This document shows, piece after piece, positions 1 through 5,878 of a stretch of 8,394 nt of DNA. The notes beneath the pieces are model-generated. The model saw only the letters and a list, made by a program, of their open reading frames with translations, was not told the DNA's origin and searched no databases. Each line of letters begins with the position of its first letter. Positions within the stretch are counted from its first letter, which is position 1. Made by a program: the position numbers and the translations under genes. The stretch is from Betaproteobacteria bacterium (GTDB lineage Bacteria > Pseudomonadota > Gammaproteobacteria > Burkholderiales > SG8-39). The DNA lies in NCBI GenBank assembly GCA_012274205.1, contig JAAOZY010000091.1, positions 1-8,394 of the forward strand, in the 5' to 3' direction.

Positions 1-308
1 CCGACACAGTCCTGCAGCTGCTGCCAGCTTCCCGGTGGCGGCAGATCAATACGGCGGATGTGGTAATCGAGATCGACACCCTCGTCGATCCAGACCGGAT
101 TGGCGAAGCGCAGCGGCATCGCCGCCAGGCGGCGGCGGAAGACCGGCGCCAGGTGCAGGCGCGAAGCGATCATCTTCTTGATCGCATTGCGAAAATCCCT
201 GCGATAGCCGGGTGGAACCTGAAACAGATGCAGCGAGCCGACATGCATCGGGGTGGCCGGGGTTTCCAGGCTCAGAAACGCGCCGTCGAGTCCGCTCAAG
301 GGTTTCAT
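1..308 (-). CDS. Wax ester synthase/diacylglycerol acyltransferase (WS/DGAT), N-terminal part
   Basis: Partial gene: it starts at ATG 308 and runs off the left edge after 102 codons. The N-terminus reads MKPLSGLDGAFLSLETPATP followed by MHVGSLHLF, the hallmark start of bacterial WS/DGAT enzymes, which use acyl-CoA to esterify fatty alcohols or diacylglycerol and so make neutral-lipid storage inclusions. Further matches are the basic stretch around residues 50-62 (RLHLAPVFRRRL) and the WIDEGVDLDYHIRR segment near residue 75. The catalytic HHxxxDG motif lies beyond the window, so activity cannot be judged. No clear Shine-Dalgarno sequence precedes the ATG (upstream bases are CGACAAAAACTAC). A promoter-like sequence with a probable short leader lies at 340-368, so the gene may be transcribed independently of the HTH gene 124 bases upstream. 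Family assignment is firm; wax ester versus triacylglycerol preference cannot be read from this part. Confidence 0.9.
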   Translation of the reverse strand, partial: MKPLSGLDGAFLSLETPATPMHVGSLHLFQVPPGYRRDFRNAIKKMIASRLHLAPVFRRRLAAMPLRFANPVWIDEGVDLDYHIRRIDLPPPGSWQQLQDCV

Positions 309-339
309 GTAGTTTTTGTCGTTGCTCGCACTCGTATGT

Positions 340-368
340 ATTCTCACACTTGGCGGGGGATGCGACAA
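340..368 (-). promoter_or_regulatory. Candidate sigma70 promoter for the WS/DGAT gene, with internal inverted repeat
   Basis: On the minus strand TTGTCG (368-363) and GAGAAT (345-340) are separated by exactly 17 bases, each matching consensus at 4 of 6 positions. The expected start is near 333, giving a leader of about 25 bases. An inverted repeat CACTTG (347-352) / CAAGTG (366-371) overlaps the -35 and the spacer, a position typical of repressor operators. The rest of the 309-432 interval shows nothing else I can support. Confidence 0.35.
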
Positions 369-432
369 GTGCTGCTTGAGGTCCTGCGGCAGACGCATCG
401 CGCCCTGCCCGCGCCGGCTGTTGGCACGAGGT

Positions 433-1113
433 TCACGCCTTGCCGCGCGCGGAGCGTCGGGTCGCGAGCTTGCCCACCGTCGTACCGTGAAACAGCACAG
501 CCATGTCGAAGCCGGTCTTGACGAAATCGAGCACGGCGTTGAATTCCTCGTCGGAGAGACTGCGCGCGACATCATTGCCGCGGTAAAGGTTGGCCAGTTC
601 GCGTTCGCGCCCCATCTGCACCGCGAGGCGGCCGATGCCGAGCTCGTCGAGCGCCTTCCACAGCCGCGGGTAGTAGGAGCGCGTCAGCTTCATCACGAAG
701 GTCACGGGGTCGTGCCGGCCCAGCACGCCCGCCAGGCGCAGGATCACCTCGAACGGCAACACCGCTTTGCCAAGTTCGGCTTCCTGCAGCAGTTCCGCGT
801 CGCCAAGGTCGATTGCGCGACCGAGTTCGCGCGTCGTGATGCCGGCCGACTCCCGCGCCCTGCGCAACATCGAGCCGGCCGCGGCGATCGCCGCCCGCCG
901 CCGCGGGTCGCGTACCCGCGCCTGCACGAAGCTCAGCGACAGGTCGGTTGCGCCGGCGGCGACGCCAAGCACGGTGCCGGTCCAGTGACGCAGTTCGCGC
1001 GCGATTCTCAGCAGCGGCGAGGCGCCCGACGCAGCGGCGGCCTTTGGCGCCGCGGCCGCCTCGCGCCGCGGGCGAGCTGACTTTGCGCGGCGCGCGCGTG
1101 GTGCCGGGCTCAT
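433..1113 (-). CDS. XRE-like helix-turn-helix protein with basic N-terminal tail
   Basis: A 226-residue protein. Residues 1-28 are an Ala/Arg/Lys/Pro-rich basic tail. Residues 33-66 are mixed hydrophobic and could form amphipathic helix. Residues 82-134 resemble a Cro/C1-type helix-turn-helix: LRRARESAGITTRELGRAID, then a second helix pair ending FEVILRLAGVLGRHDP. Residues 135-212 are a helical C-terminal domain (PVTFVMKLTRSYYPRLWKAL) that I do not recognise. The start ATG 1113 is well supported: AGGAG at 1121-1125 lies 7 bases upstream. The gene sits between the lipase-like and WS/DGAT genes in the same orientation, 86 bases after the former, with its own TACAAT-type -10. A role as local transcriptional regulator of the lipid cluster is inferred from the HTH and the location, and has no direct support. 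The HTH call is moderately sure; DNA target and ligand are unknown. Confidence 0.75.
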   Translation of the reverse strand: MSPAPRARRAKSARPRREAAAAPKAAAASGASPLLRIARELRHWTGTVLGVAAGATDLSLSFVQARVRDPRRRAAIAAAGSMLRRARESAGITTRELGRAIDLGDAELLQEAELGKAVLPFEVILRLAGVLGRHDPVTFVMKLTRSYYPRLWKALDELGIGRLAVQMGRERELANLYRGNDVARSLSDEEFNAVLDFVKTGFDMAVLFHGTTVGKLATRRSARGKA

Positions 1114-1150
1114 GAATGATCTCCTGCGGTCATTGGCAGAGGGATTGCGG

Positions 1151-1167
1151 CGGCGCCTCGGGCGCCG
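1151..1167 (-). other. GC-rich hairpin in the HTH gene leader
   Basis: CGGCGCC and GGCGCCG form perfect 7-bp arms around a 3-base loop. It lies between the lipase stop and the HTH start. There is no T-run after it on either strand, so it is not a classical intrinsic terminator. It could be an operon-internal stabilising or attenuating structure, or a chance product of high GC. Confidence 0.4.
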
Positions 1168-1178
1168 GTCTCCGCATC

Positions 1179-1184
1179 ATTGTA
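1179..1184 (-). promoter_or_regulatory. TACAAT -10-like element ahead of the HTH gene
   Basis: The minus strand reads GGCTACAATGATG. TACAAT matches the sigma70 -10 consensus at 5 of 6 positions. The -35 region at the right distance falls in the last codons of the lipase gene and is poor (TGGCTG at 18-base spacing). A start near 1172 would give a leader of about 59 bases that contains the hairpin at 1151-1167. Confidence 0.35.
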
Positions 1185-1199
1185 GCCGAGCACTTGAGC

Positions 1200-2399
1200 T
1201 CACAGCCACTCGCGCAACTGCGCGTATACCTCGTTGCGGTCGAGCAGATCGAGGTGATTCATGCCATACCCGACCCACTGCCGCTCCTGCGGAACGCCGA
1301 GGTCCATGGCGGGATTCACGTGCTGACCGAGCGCACTCAGCAGCGGGACGATGCCGTCGCCGGGCACCGGCTTGCCGGGGGGGCGGGCGCCCTTCGCGAT
1401 GGAAACGCCAATCGCATAGCACTGCACCGCTTGCGGCAGCGGCACTGCGCGGCGCTTGTCATTCGATCGCGCGAAACGGTCGCGCCGCTTCCAGTCCTCG
1501 TCCACCAGGCTGCCGTAGCGCAGGTCGGTAATGCCGGCGCTGCGTATCTTCCCGAGGCGGGCGAAGGCGGCCGAGTACGGGCTGGCGCCCAGAATGACAT
1601 CCGCCCAGTTGCCGCCGCGCTCCAGCGGCGCGCCATGATGCGGCGTGCCCAGGAACACGATCTTACGCAGGCGCCGCAGCCAATCGTAGCCCTCGAGCCC
1701 GGCGTAGTGGCAGGCGCTGCGGGCGATCAGGCCGCCCATGCTGTGCCCGACGATCACCAGCTGCTTTGCCGGCACCGGCCAGGCGTGCAGCAGAACCTCG
1801 ATCAGTGCGGCGAACGCGCGGCCATTGATCGAGACGTGCAGGCCGCTGTTGTAATGCAGGTACACCGGCGTGAAACCGGCATCGGCAGCCAGCGCCGCTC
1901 CGTGGTCGTGCCCCTTGCGCAACCATTGCAGGTCATTCATGCACAAGCCATGCGCGAGCAGCAGGATCTTTCCGCCTGCGTCGGGGATTGCCGCGGCCAG
2001 GGCCTGGCTGGTCAATTCCAGCGGCTTCCCGCTGCGGCGCAGGCGCATGTGAATCGCCAAGGGGTTCCCGCTGACCGCAATGTGATCGCCCAGCACGCCG
2101 TTCAGCGCCGCCAGCAGCGCTTCGCGCTCGCTCGACGATGGCACCTCGCTGAGGAGCGGAACCAGCTGCGCGAGAATCAAGTCGATGCCGCCGCCGACCA
2201 GGCGTGTCGCTCCCCGGATGCTGCGGTACACCAGCCCGGTGATGCCGGTCGTGCGCTCCCGTGTGGCCACGCCAAATGGCCCGGGCAGGCGGGCGATATT
2301 GTGGTGCAGGTTCTCGACCAGGTCGGTCAGGCCGATGGCCGCATCCACCGCGAGCCGGCTGTAGCCGCGTATGTCGAACAGTTGAACCGGGGATCGCAT
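1200..2399 (-). CDS. Alpha/beta-hydrolase, lipase/esterase type
   Basis: With the start at ATG 2399 the protein has 399 residues. Residues 1-140 form an N-terminal region (QLFDIRGYSRLAVDAAIGLT...) rich in hydrophobic helix that I cannot assign. The hydrolase fold follows: oxyanion-type HGLCMNDLQW (residues 150-159), nucleophile elbow GHSMG with Ser220, FLGTPHHGAPLER (250-261), GDG with probable acid Asp348, and MNHLDLL with probable catalytic His382. The order and the FLGTPHHG block are typical of PGAP1/triacylglycerol-lipase-like hydrolases. No signal peptide is evident, so an intracellular substrate such as storage lipid or PHA is plausible; this is inference from the PHA-system and WS/DGAT neighbours. 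The start is uncertain: in-frame ATGs at 2447 and 2471 would add 16 or 24 residues, none has a good Shine-Dalgarno sequence, and I chose 2399 because the added residues (MCPWAPGAMA...) look non-coding. Confidence 0.85.
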   Translation of the reverse strand: MRSPVQLFDIRGYSRLAVDAAIGLTDLVENLHHNIARLPGPFGVATRERTTGITGLVYRSIRGATRLVGGGIDLILAQLVPLLSEVPSSSEREALLAALNGVLGDHIAVSGNPLAIHMRLRRSGKPLELTSQALAAAIPDAGGKILLLAHGLCMNDLQWLRKGHDHGAALAADAGFTPVYLHYNSGLHVSINGRAFAALIEVLLHAWPVPAKQLVIVGHSMGGLIARSACHYAGLEGYDWLRRLRKIVFLGTPHHGAPLERGGNWADVILGASPYSAAFARLGKIRSAGITDLRYGSLVDEDWKRRDRFARSNDKRRAVPLPQAVQCYAIGVSIAKGARPPGKPVPGDGIVPLLSALGQHVNPAMDLGVPQERQWVGYGMNHLDLLDRNEVYAQLREWL

Positions 2400-2513
2400 G
2401 CGCGCGCTAGCTGCCGGCGGAACGCAAATGGGGCCGCGAAACGCCATCGCGCCCGGTGCCCAGGGGCACATCCCGTGAATCGCGCGATTGCGGACCGTGC
2501 GCGGGTAGCGGTG

Positions 2514-2834
2514 TCATTTCTTTTTCGGCGCGTGCTTTCGCGGTTTGGATTTCACTTCCTCGCCGAATATCCGGTCGAGATTTTCATGGATCGACTGTTC
2601 GATCTTCGGTTTCATCATCGCCAGCAAAAAACCTAATTCCGCATCGATTACCACTTCCTTGTGGCCCAGCGTCAGCTGTCCGTCCAGTCCGGAGCGACGA
2701 AAACGCAGCACCTCGCCTTCCCACTCGAACTGCATGTCGAAAGCCTCGCTCAAGCTGGTCGACATTTTTTCCGCCGCCTTGCGCGCCTGCCTGGGCGCAA
2801 GCGCATGAGCGCGGCGGATCTTGATTTCGCTCAC
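2514..2834 (-). CDS. Polyhydroxyalkanoic acid system family protein
   Basis: A 106-residue protein recognised as the PHA-system/PHA-granule-region family: SEIKIRRAHALAPRQARKAA near the N-terminus, the central FEWEGEVLRFRRSGLDGQL block (about residues 36-54), VVIDAELGFLLAMMKPKIEQ (about 61-80), then ENLDRIFG and a Lys-rich tail ending PKKK. The family is small, soluble and often encoded near PHA-metabolism genes; its biochemical role is not established. The start is GTG 2834, because GGGAGGA (2848-2842) sits 7 bases upstream; an in-frame ATG at 2885 would lie inside the preceding small gene. It follows that gene by 28 bases, so co-transcription is likely. The basic C-terminus could contact nucleic acid or an acidic surface, but this is speculation. 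Confidence 0.88.
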   Translation of the reverse strand: MSEIKIRRAHALAPRQARKAAEKMSTSLSEAFDMQFEWEGEVLRFRRSGLDGQLTLGHKEVVIDAELGFLLAMMKPKIEQSIHENLDRIFGEEVKSKPRKHAPKKK

Positions 2835-2841
2835 TGCCCTA

Positions 2842-2848
2842 TCCTCCC
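2842..2848 (-). promoter_or_regulatory. Strong ribosome binding site deciding the GTG start at 2834
   Basis: GGGAGGA on the minus strand, with a 7-base spacer to GTG 2834. It lies in the 28-base gap after the TAG of the small upstream gene, and it rules against the longer start at 2885. Confidence 0.75.
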
Positions 2849-2862
2849 GGAAAAGCAGCAGC

Positions 2863-3033
2863 CTAGTTCTTCCGTGGCCGGGCACCCTCCGGCGCCTTGG
2901 CGGCCTGGGTCTTGCCCGCAGCGCCTTTCCTGGCTTCGGGCCGGTAATTCCCCAGCACGGTCTTGAGCGGTCAAATGCGCAAAACCGGGCATTTGTCGCA
3001 ACCGGCGACTAAGGCTACGGGACAGACGGTCAT
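2863..3033 (-). CDS. Small Cys-rich protein with in-frame TGA; candidate selenoprotein
   Basis: ATG 3033 is preceded at 6 bases by GGAG (3043-3040). The frame reads MTVCPVALVAGCDKCPVLRI, then TGA (2973-2971), then PLKTVLGNYRPEARKG and an Ala/Lys/Pro/Arg-rich tail ending in PRKN and TAG at 2863-2865: 56 residues if the TGA is decoded, 20 if it stops. Cysteines at 4, 12 and 15 plus the TGA at codon 21 give C-x7-C-x2-C-x5-X-P-x-K, a four-ligand pattern in which the fourth site would naturally be Cys. I recall small hypothetical proteins in betaproteobacteria of the type CPVA...GCxKCP...CPLK, which would make the TGA a Cys replacement; this is memory and unchecked. Function is unknown; metal or Fe-S binding or redox chemistry is possible. 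It leads the PHA-system gene by 28 bases. Alternatives are a nonsense mutation (TGC or TGT to TGA), a sequence error, or a true 20-residue peptide. Confidence 0.6.
2933..2956 (-). promoter_or_regulatory. Possible bacterial SECIS-like hairpin after the in-frame TGA
   Basis: Reading the mRNA, GCU GGG (2956-2951) can pair with CCC (2940-2938) and AGC (2935-2933), leaving a GA bulge and a 10-base apical loop GAAUUACCGG. That is 6 bp of stem with the loop starting 20 bases after the UGA. This agrees with published bacterial SECIS criteria as I recall them: short stem, loop roughly 16-37 bases after UGA, and a G in the first two loop positions. The stem is short and was folded by hand; competing folds exist (for example CUGG with CCAG). 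Confidence 0.3.
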
Positions 3034-3199
3034 GGTGGGCTCCGGGCGCTGACATTGGCAACACGATACCAATAAATCCGGGCGAGTGGTGGGCGGCGCC
3101 ACCCGTCGGACGCCACGCCGCGCGGAGTATTCCCTTGACCGCTCCGCTGAGGGCTTTTCCGCCGGCCAATCGCGCCCGCAACGCCGGGCGATGATGGCT

Positions 3200-3205
3200 T
3201 ATAAT
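3200..3205 (+). promoter_or_regulatory. Perfect TATAAT, candidate -10 of the M23 gene
   Basis: The plus strand reads GATGGCTTATAATCCGGG. The hexamer is a perfect sigma70 -10, rare in DNA this GC-rich. No -35 match exists at 16-18 bases and there is no TGn extension, so strength is uncertain. A start near 3212 would give an unusually long leader of about 184 bases before ATG 3396. The minus strand also reads TATAAG here, so use in the opposite direction is not excluded. Confidence 0.35.
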
Positions 3206-3256
3206 CCGGGCAGCCAGGCCGCCTGGGCCTGGATTGGCGTATCCCGACCGGCACGC

Positions 3257-3280
3257 GGCGCCGGCAGATGTGGCGCCGGC
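3257..3280 (+). repeat. 9-base direct repeat GGCGCCGGC in the M23 leader
   Basis: GGCGCCGGC occurs at 3257-3265 and 3272-3280, 15 bases apart. Both copies contain the self-complementary GGCGCC, so they can pair as a hairpin with a 9-base loop. Related GCCGGCA words recur further along the leader. This could be structured RNA or GC-rich chance. Confidence 0.35.
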
Positions 3281-3395
3281 TTCGTCCTTAGCCTGCAGTA
3301 CCGTCCATGCACTCCCGACATGGGGGCCGGCAGGCACTTGAGGCAGGCAGCAGCGCCGGCACGGTGCAAACTGGACCAGACAAAGGCGGCAGAGC

Positions 3396-4352
3396 ATGCA
3401 GCTAATCCTATTGTCGAACAAGCCGGGCACGACCAGATCCGTGCTGGTCTCCACCAGGCAGCTGGCGTTCGCCATCGCCGGCGCGGCCTTGCTGGTGATC
3501 ACGGCCGCGACGGCGCTCACCTACTTCGGCTTGCGCCAGCTCGCGGACTCGGGCGGGGCCGCGGTATATGGCCTGCTGAATGCGACCTTACTGCAGCAGC
3601 CGCACTCGCTCGCGAGCGCCAGGCTCGATTCGATGGCGACCAGGATCGGCCACCTGCAGGCCGAGACGACCGTGCTCAATCTCAGGGCCGAGGGCATTGC
3701 CGCCCTTGCCGGCCTCAAGCCGGGAGAATTCCGTTTCGACAAGACACCCGGCGAAGGTGGCCCCGCTCCGGACGTATCGAGCGGATGGCTGTCCATGGGC
3801 GAACTCGATAGCGTGCTCGACCGGCTAGGCGCGCAAGTCGGGCTCCACGCGGATTACCTCGATGCGCTCGAGTCCGGGGTGCTCAATTACACCGTCAGGA
3901 AGGAGCTGCTGCCGTCGATGCCACCGGTGGCCGACGCACAGATAGGCTCCGGATTCGGGGTTCGCACCGATCCGTTTACGGGCCAGTCTGCGATGCACGA
4001 GGGTCTGGATTTCGTGGCGGCGGTGGGCACGCCGATCATGGCCGCCGGCAGCGGCGTCGTGGTGTACGCAGGATTTCATCACGAGTTCGGCAATCTGGTC
4101 GAAATCGACCACAGCGACGGCGTGATCACGCGTTACGGCCATTGCTCCAGACTGGACGTGAAAGTGGGCGACGTGGTTCGGCGCGGTCAGCCCATCGCGG
4201 CCGTGGGCGAAACCGGACGTGCCACCGGCCCGCATCTGCACTTCGAGGTGCGCTACAGGAACGTGGCGCAGAACCCGGGCAAATACCTGCGTGCCGACCT
4301 GCGTCGCGCGCCGGGCTTTGCGCGCCTGCCCGTAGCCAAGCCTCAGGGCTGA
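3396..4352 (+). CDS. M23 family metallopeptidase (LytM/peptidoglycan endopeptidase type), membrane-anchored
   Basis: A 318-residue protein. A short cytoplasmic N-terminus (MQLILLSNKPG...) is followed by one transmembrane segment at about 22-46 (AFAIAGAALLVITAATALTY), placing the rest in the periplasm. Residues 65-165 are a helical linker. The M23 domain spans about 183-298: GSGFGVRTDPFTG, HEGLDF with probable zinc ligands His201 and Asp205, YGHC with His249, and GPHLHFEV with His280 and His282 (the latter the expected third ligand). All catalytic positions are present, so it should be an active D,D-type cross-bridge endopeptidase, unlike degenerate EnvC/NlpD activators. In many betaproteobacteria a similar gene stands near secA; here it is instead followed by a convergent amidase gene. 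The Shine-Dalgarno is weak (AAAGGCGGCAGAGC before the ATG). Its stop lies 5 bases from the stop of the opposing gene. Confidence 0.9.
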   Translation: MQLILLSNKPGTTRSVLVSTRQLAFAIAGAALLVITAATALTYFGLRQLADSGGAAVYGLLNATLLQQPHSLASARLDSMATRIGHLQAETTVLNLRAEGIAALAGLKPGEFRFDKTPGEGGPAPDVSSGWLSMGELDSVLDRLGAQVGLHADYLDALESGVLNYTVRKELLPSMPPVADAQIGSGFGVRTDPFTGQSAMHEGLDFVAAVGTPIMAAGSGVVVYAGFHHEFGNLVEIDHSDGVITRYGHCSRLDVKVGDVVRRGQPIAAVGETGRATGPHLHFEVRYRNVAQNPGKYLRADLRRAPGFARLPVAKPQG

Positions 4353-4357
4353 GCAGC

Positions 4358-5821
4358 CTATGCGGCAAATCCAGGCGGCGCGACGAAGCCGCCGATTTCC
4401 TTTGCCAGCAGCGCGGTGAAGCGCAAGGGCGTGCGGTCTTCGAGATATGGACCGATCGCCTGCAAGGCCAGCGGCAGCCCGCCTTTGGATAGCCCGATCG
4501 GAAACGCCGTCGCCGGTTGGCCCGCCAGCGTCGCGATCGACGGCGGGAACAGCTGGCTCACATAGCGCTCGGCCTTGCCGTTGATATCCACCGTGGCGTA
4601 CTCGGCGGAGACCAGCAGCGGATCGGCGAGTTCGAGGTGCGCAAACGCGGGCACCAGCGTGATCGGGGCGAGGACAATATCGCAGTCGAGAAAGAAGCTG
4701 CGCCAGGCGGCGCGGAACTTCTCGCGCTGCAGCAGCCAGCCGAAATAATCGCTGACCGACGCCTCGGTGCCCTCCGCCGCCGCCCGCGCGAATTCCTCGC
4801 CTACCGCGCGCTGCATTTGCGCCCAGCGCGCGCTCTCCGCCGCCGGCACGCGCGCCGCCATCATCGCGCACAGCAGGCGGCGGTAAAGCCGGTAGTGCTC
4901 GCGCCAGTCGCCCATTTCCGGCGGCTGCGCGCGCCGCAGCTGCGCGCCCAGGCTGCCGAGCAGCGCAGCGACGCGCTCCAGCCCCGCTTCGATTTCCGCA
5001 TCCAGCGGCACCCAGGGCGGCGGCGGCAGGATGGCGACGCGGAAATCCTTGAGCTGCGCGGCGCGCGCAGGCGGCAAGGCTAGCTTCCATGCCACATCCT
5101 CGCCGACATCCGCTCCGGCGAGCAGGTCCAGCGCCAATTCGAGGTCTTCGGCGGAGCGCCCCAGCGGCCCCTGCACGCCCATGACCACGGCGGGATTCGG
5201 CGTCGGCGGCAGCGGAAACTGGCCACTGCGGGGCAGCGCCGTATCGCTGGGTCTATGGCCGTACACGCCGCAGAACGCCGCCGGCACGCGGATCGAGCCG
5301 CCGATGTCGCTGCCGACTTCGAGCGCGCTGAATCCAGCGGCCAGCGCTGCCGCGCCGCCGGTACTGCCGCCCGGGCTGCGCGCCAGGTCCCAGGGATTGT
5401 TGGTGCGCCCGTACACCGGGTTCACCGACTGCCAGTCGGCCAGGCCCACAGGGATATTGGTCTTGCCCAGGAGCACGCCGCCCGCGGCCTGCACCCGCAG
5501 CGTCGCGGGCGCATCGTGCTGCGACACGAAATCCTTCCACGCGGCCACGCCGCAGCAGGTGGGCAGGCCGCGCACGTTGATCGATTCCTTGAGCGTCAGC
5601 GGCAGGCCCAGCAGCGGCCGCTCCTCGCCGCGCGATCGCGCCGCGTCGGCTGCGCGCGCCGCCGCGCGCGCGCGCTCGAAATCGCGCACCACCACCACAT
5701 TGATCTTCGCGTCATGGCGCTCGATGCGCCCGATGTACAGATCGGTCAGCTCGAGCGAGGAAAACTTCTTGCCGCGCAGCGCCTGGAGCAACGCGGTGGC
5801 GGAGGCAAACGGGTCGATCAT
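4358..5821 (-). CDS. Amidase signature family hydrolase
   Basis: With start ATG 5821 the protein has 487 residues, normal for the family. The Ser-cisSer-Lys triad is visible: Lys78 in GLPLTLKESINVRG, Ser153 in SPGGSTGGAAALAAG, and nucleophile Ser176 in VGSDIGGSIRVPAAFCGVYG. The usual GGSSGG is GGSTGG here, so the second Ser is Thr while the first, catalytic one is kept. TNIPVGLADWQSVNPVYGRT precedes the signature as expected. The C-terminal region (LAGQPATAFPIG, GLPLALQAIGPYLED) is also typical. It hydrolyses an amide or ester bond of unknown substrate; there is no signal peptide and no GatB/GatC context, so it is probably not GatA. AAGGAG (5830-5835) lies 8 bases before 5821 and favours it over the in-frame ATG at 5848. 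It is the last gene of the minus-strand cluster, 57 bases after the CoxG-like gene. Confidence 0.92.
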   Translation of the reverse strand: MIDPFASATALLQALRGKKFSSLELTDLYIGRIERHDAKINVVVVRDFERARAAARAADAARSRGEERPLLGLPLTLKESINVRGLPTCCGVAAWKDFVSQHDAPATLRVQAAGGVLLGKTNIPVGLADWQSVNPVYGRTNNPWDLARSPGGSTGGAAALAAGFSALEVGSDIGGSIRVPAAFCGVYGHRPSDTALPRSGQFPLPPTPNPAVVMGVQGPLGRSAEDLELALDLLAGADVGEDVAWKLALPPARAAQLKDFRVAILPPPPWVPLDAEIEAGLERVAALLGSLGAQLRRAQPPEMGDWREHYRLYRRLLCAMMAARVPAAESARWAQMQRAVGEEFARAAAEGTEASVSDYFGWLLQREKFRAAWRSFFLDCDIVLAPITLVPAFAHLELADPLLVSAEYATVDINGKAERYVSQLFPPSIATLAGQPATAFPIGLSKGGLPLALQAIGPYLEDRTPLRFTALLAKEIGGFVAPPGFAA

Positions 5822-5829
5822 GCGGGAGT

Positions 5830-5835
5830 CTCCTT
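5830..5835 (-). promoter_or_regulatory. Ribosome binding site deciding the amidase start
   Basis: AAGGAG on the minus strand, 8 bases before ATG 5821. It would fall inside the coding region if the ATG at 5848 were used, so it selects the shorter protein. Confidence 0.7.
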
Positions 5836-5878
5836 GCGCTTCATACAAGCTGCGTGCAGCGCGATGCCGAATTGACGC

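Larger units (their letters stand above)
3034..3395. other. Divergent intergenic region, 362 bases
   Basis: This lies between the minus-strand small gene and the plus-strand M23 gene. I find no convincing coding frame in it: open frames crossing it are by-products of high GC. It holds the Shine-Dalgarno of the small gene (3040-3043), a TATAAT at 3200-3205 and a GC-rich leader with a 9-base direct repeat at 3257-3280. I could not find a clear promoter for the minus-strand operon; a weak TATCGT-like -10 without a -35 is present near 3067. Confidence 0.5.

Noticed and set aside
421..438. Sigma54-like TTGGCACG on the plus strand
   Set aside because: The -12 half is poor (TCACG instead of TTGC) and no plus-strand gene lies downstream.
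2456..2469. Inverted repeat GTGCCC-AG-GGGCAC ahead of the lipase
   Set aside because: The 2-base loop is too tight for a good hairpin, there is no T-run, and it may lie in the coding region if a longer lipase start is used.
1116..2636. Plus-strand open frame of 506 codons antisense to the lipase and PHA-system genes
   Set aside because: It covers two recognisable minus-strand genes and has no recognisable domains; it is a GC-rich shadow frame.
2863..2961. Separate small gene starting at GTG 2958 after the TGA
   Set aside because: No suitable Shine-Dalgarno precedes this GTG, and the sequence continues the upstream frame naturally. A single gene interrupted by TGA explains both halves better.
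2964..3144. 10-base inverted repeat GAGCGGTCAA / TTGACCGCTC at 2964-2973 and 3135-3144
   Set aside because: One copy lies inside the small Cys-rich gene and the other in the intergenic region 161 bases away. There is no third copy or flanking duplication, so it is most likely coincidence.
2831..3520. Minus-strand frame of 229 codons spanning the divergent region
   Set aside because: It runs across the divergent promoter region and into the start of the M23 gene on the other strand, and uses a different frame from the Cys-rich small gene that has its own Shine-Dalgarno and motif. Its product is compositionally odd and unrecognised.
4353..4357. Bidirectional terminator between the convergent M23 and amidase genes
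   Set aside because: Only 5 bases separate the stops and I see no hairpin plus T-run there or just inside either gene.
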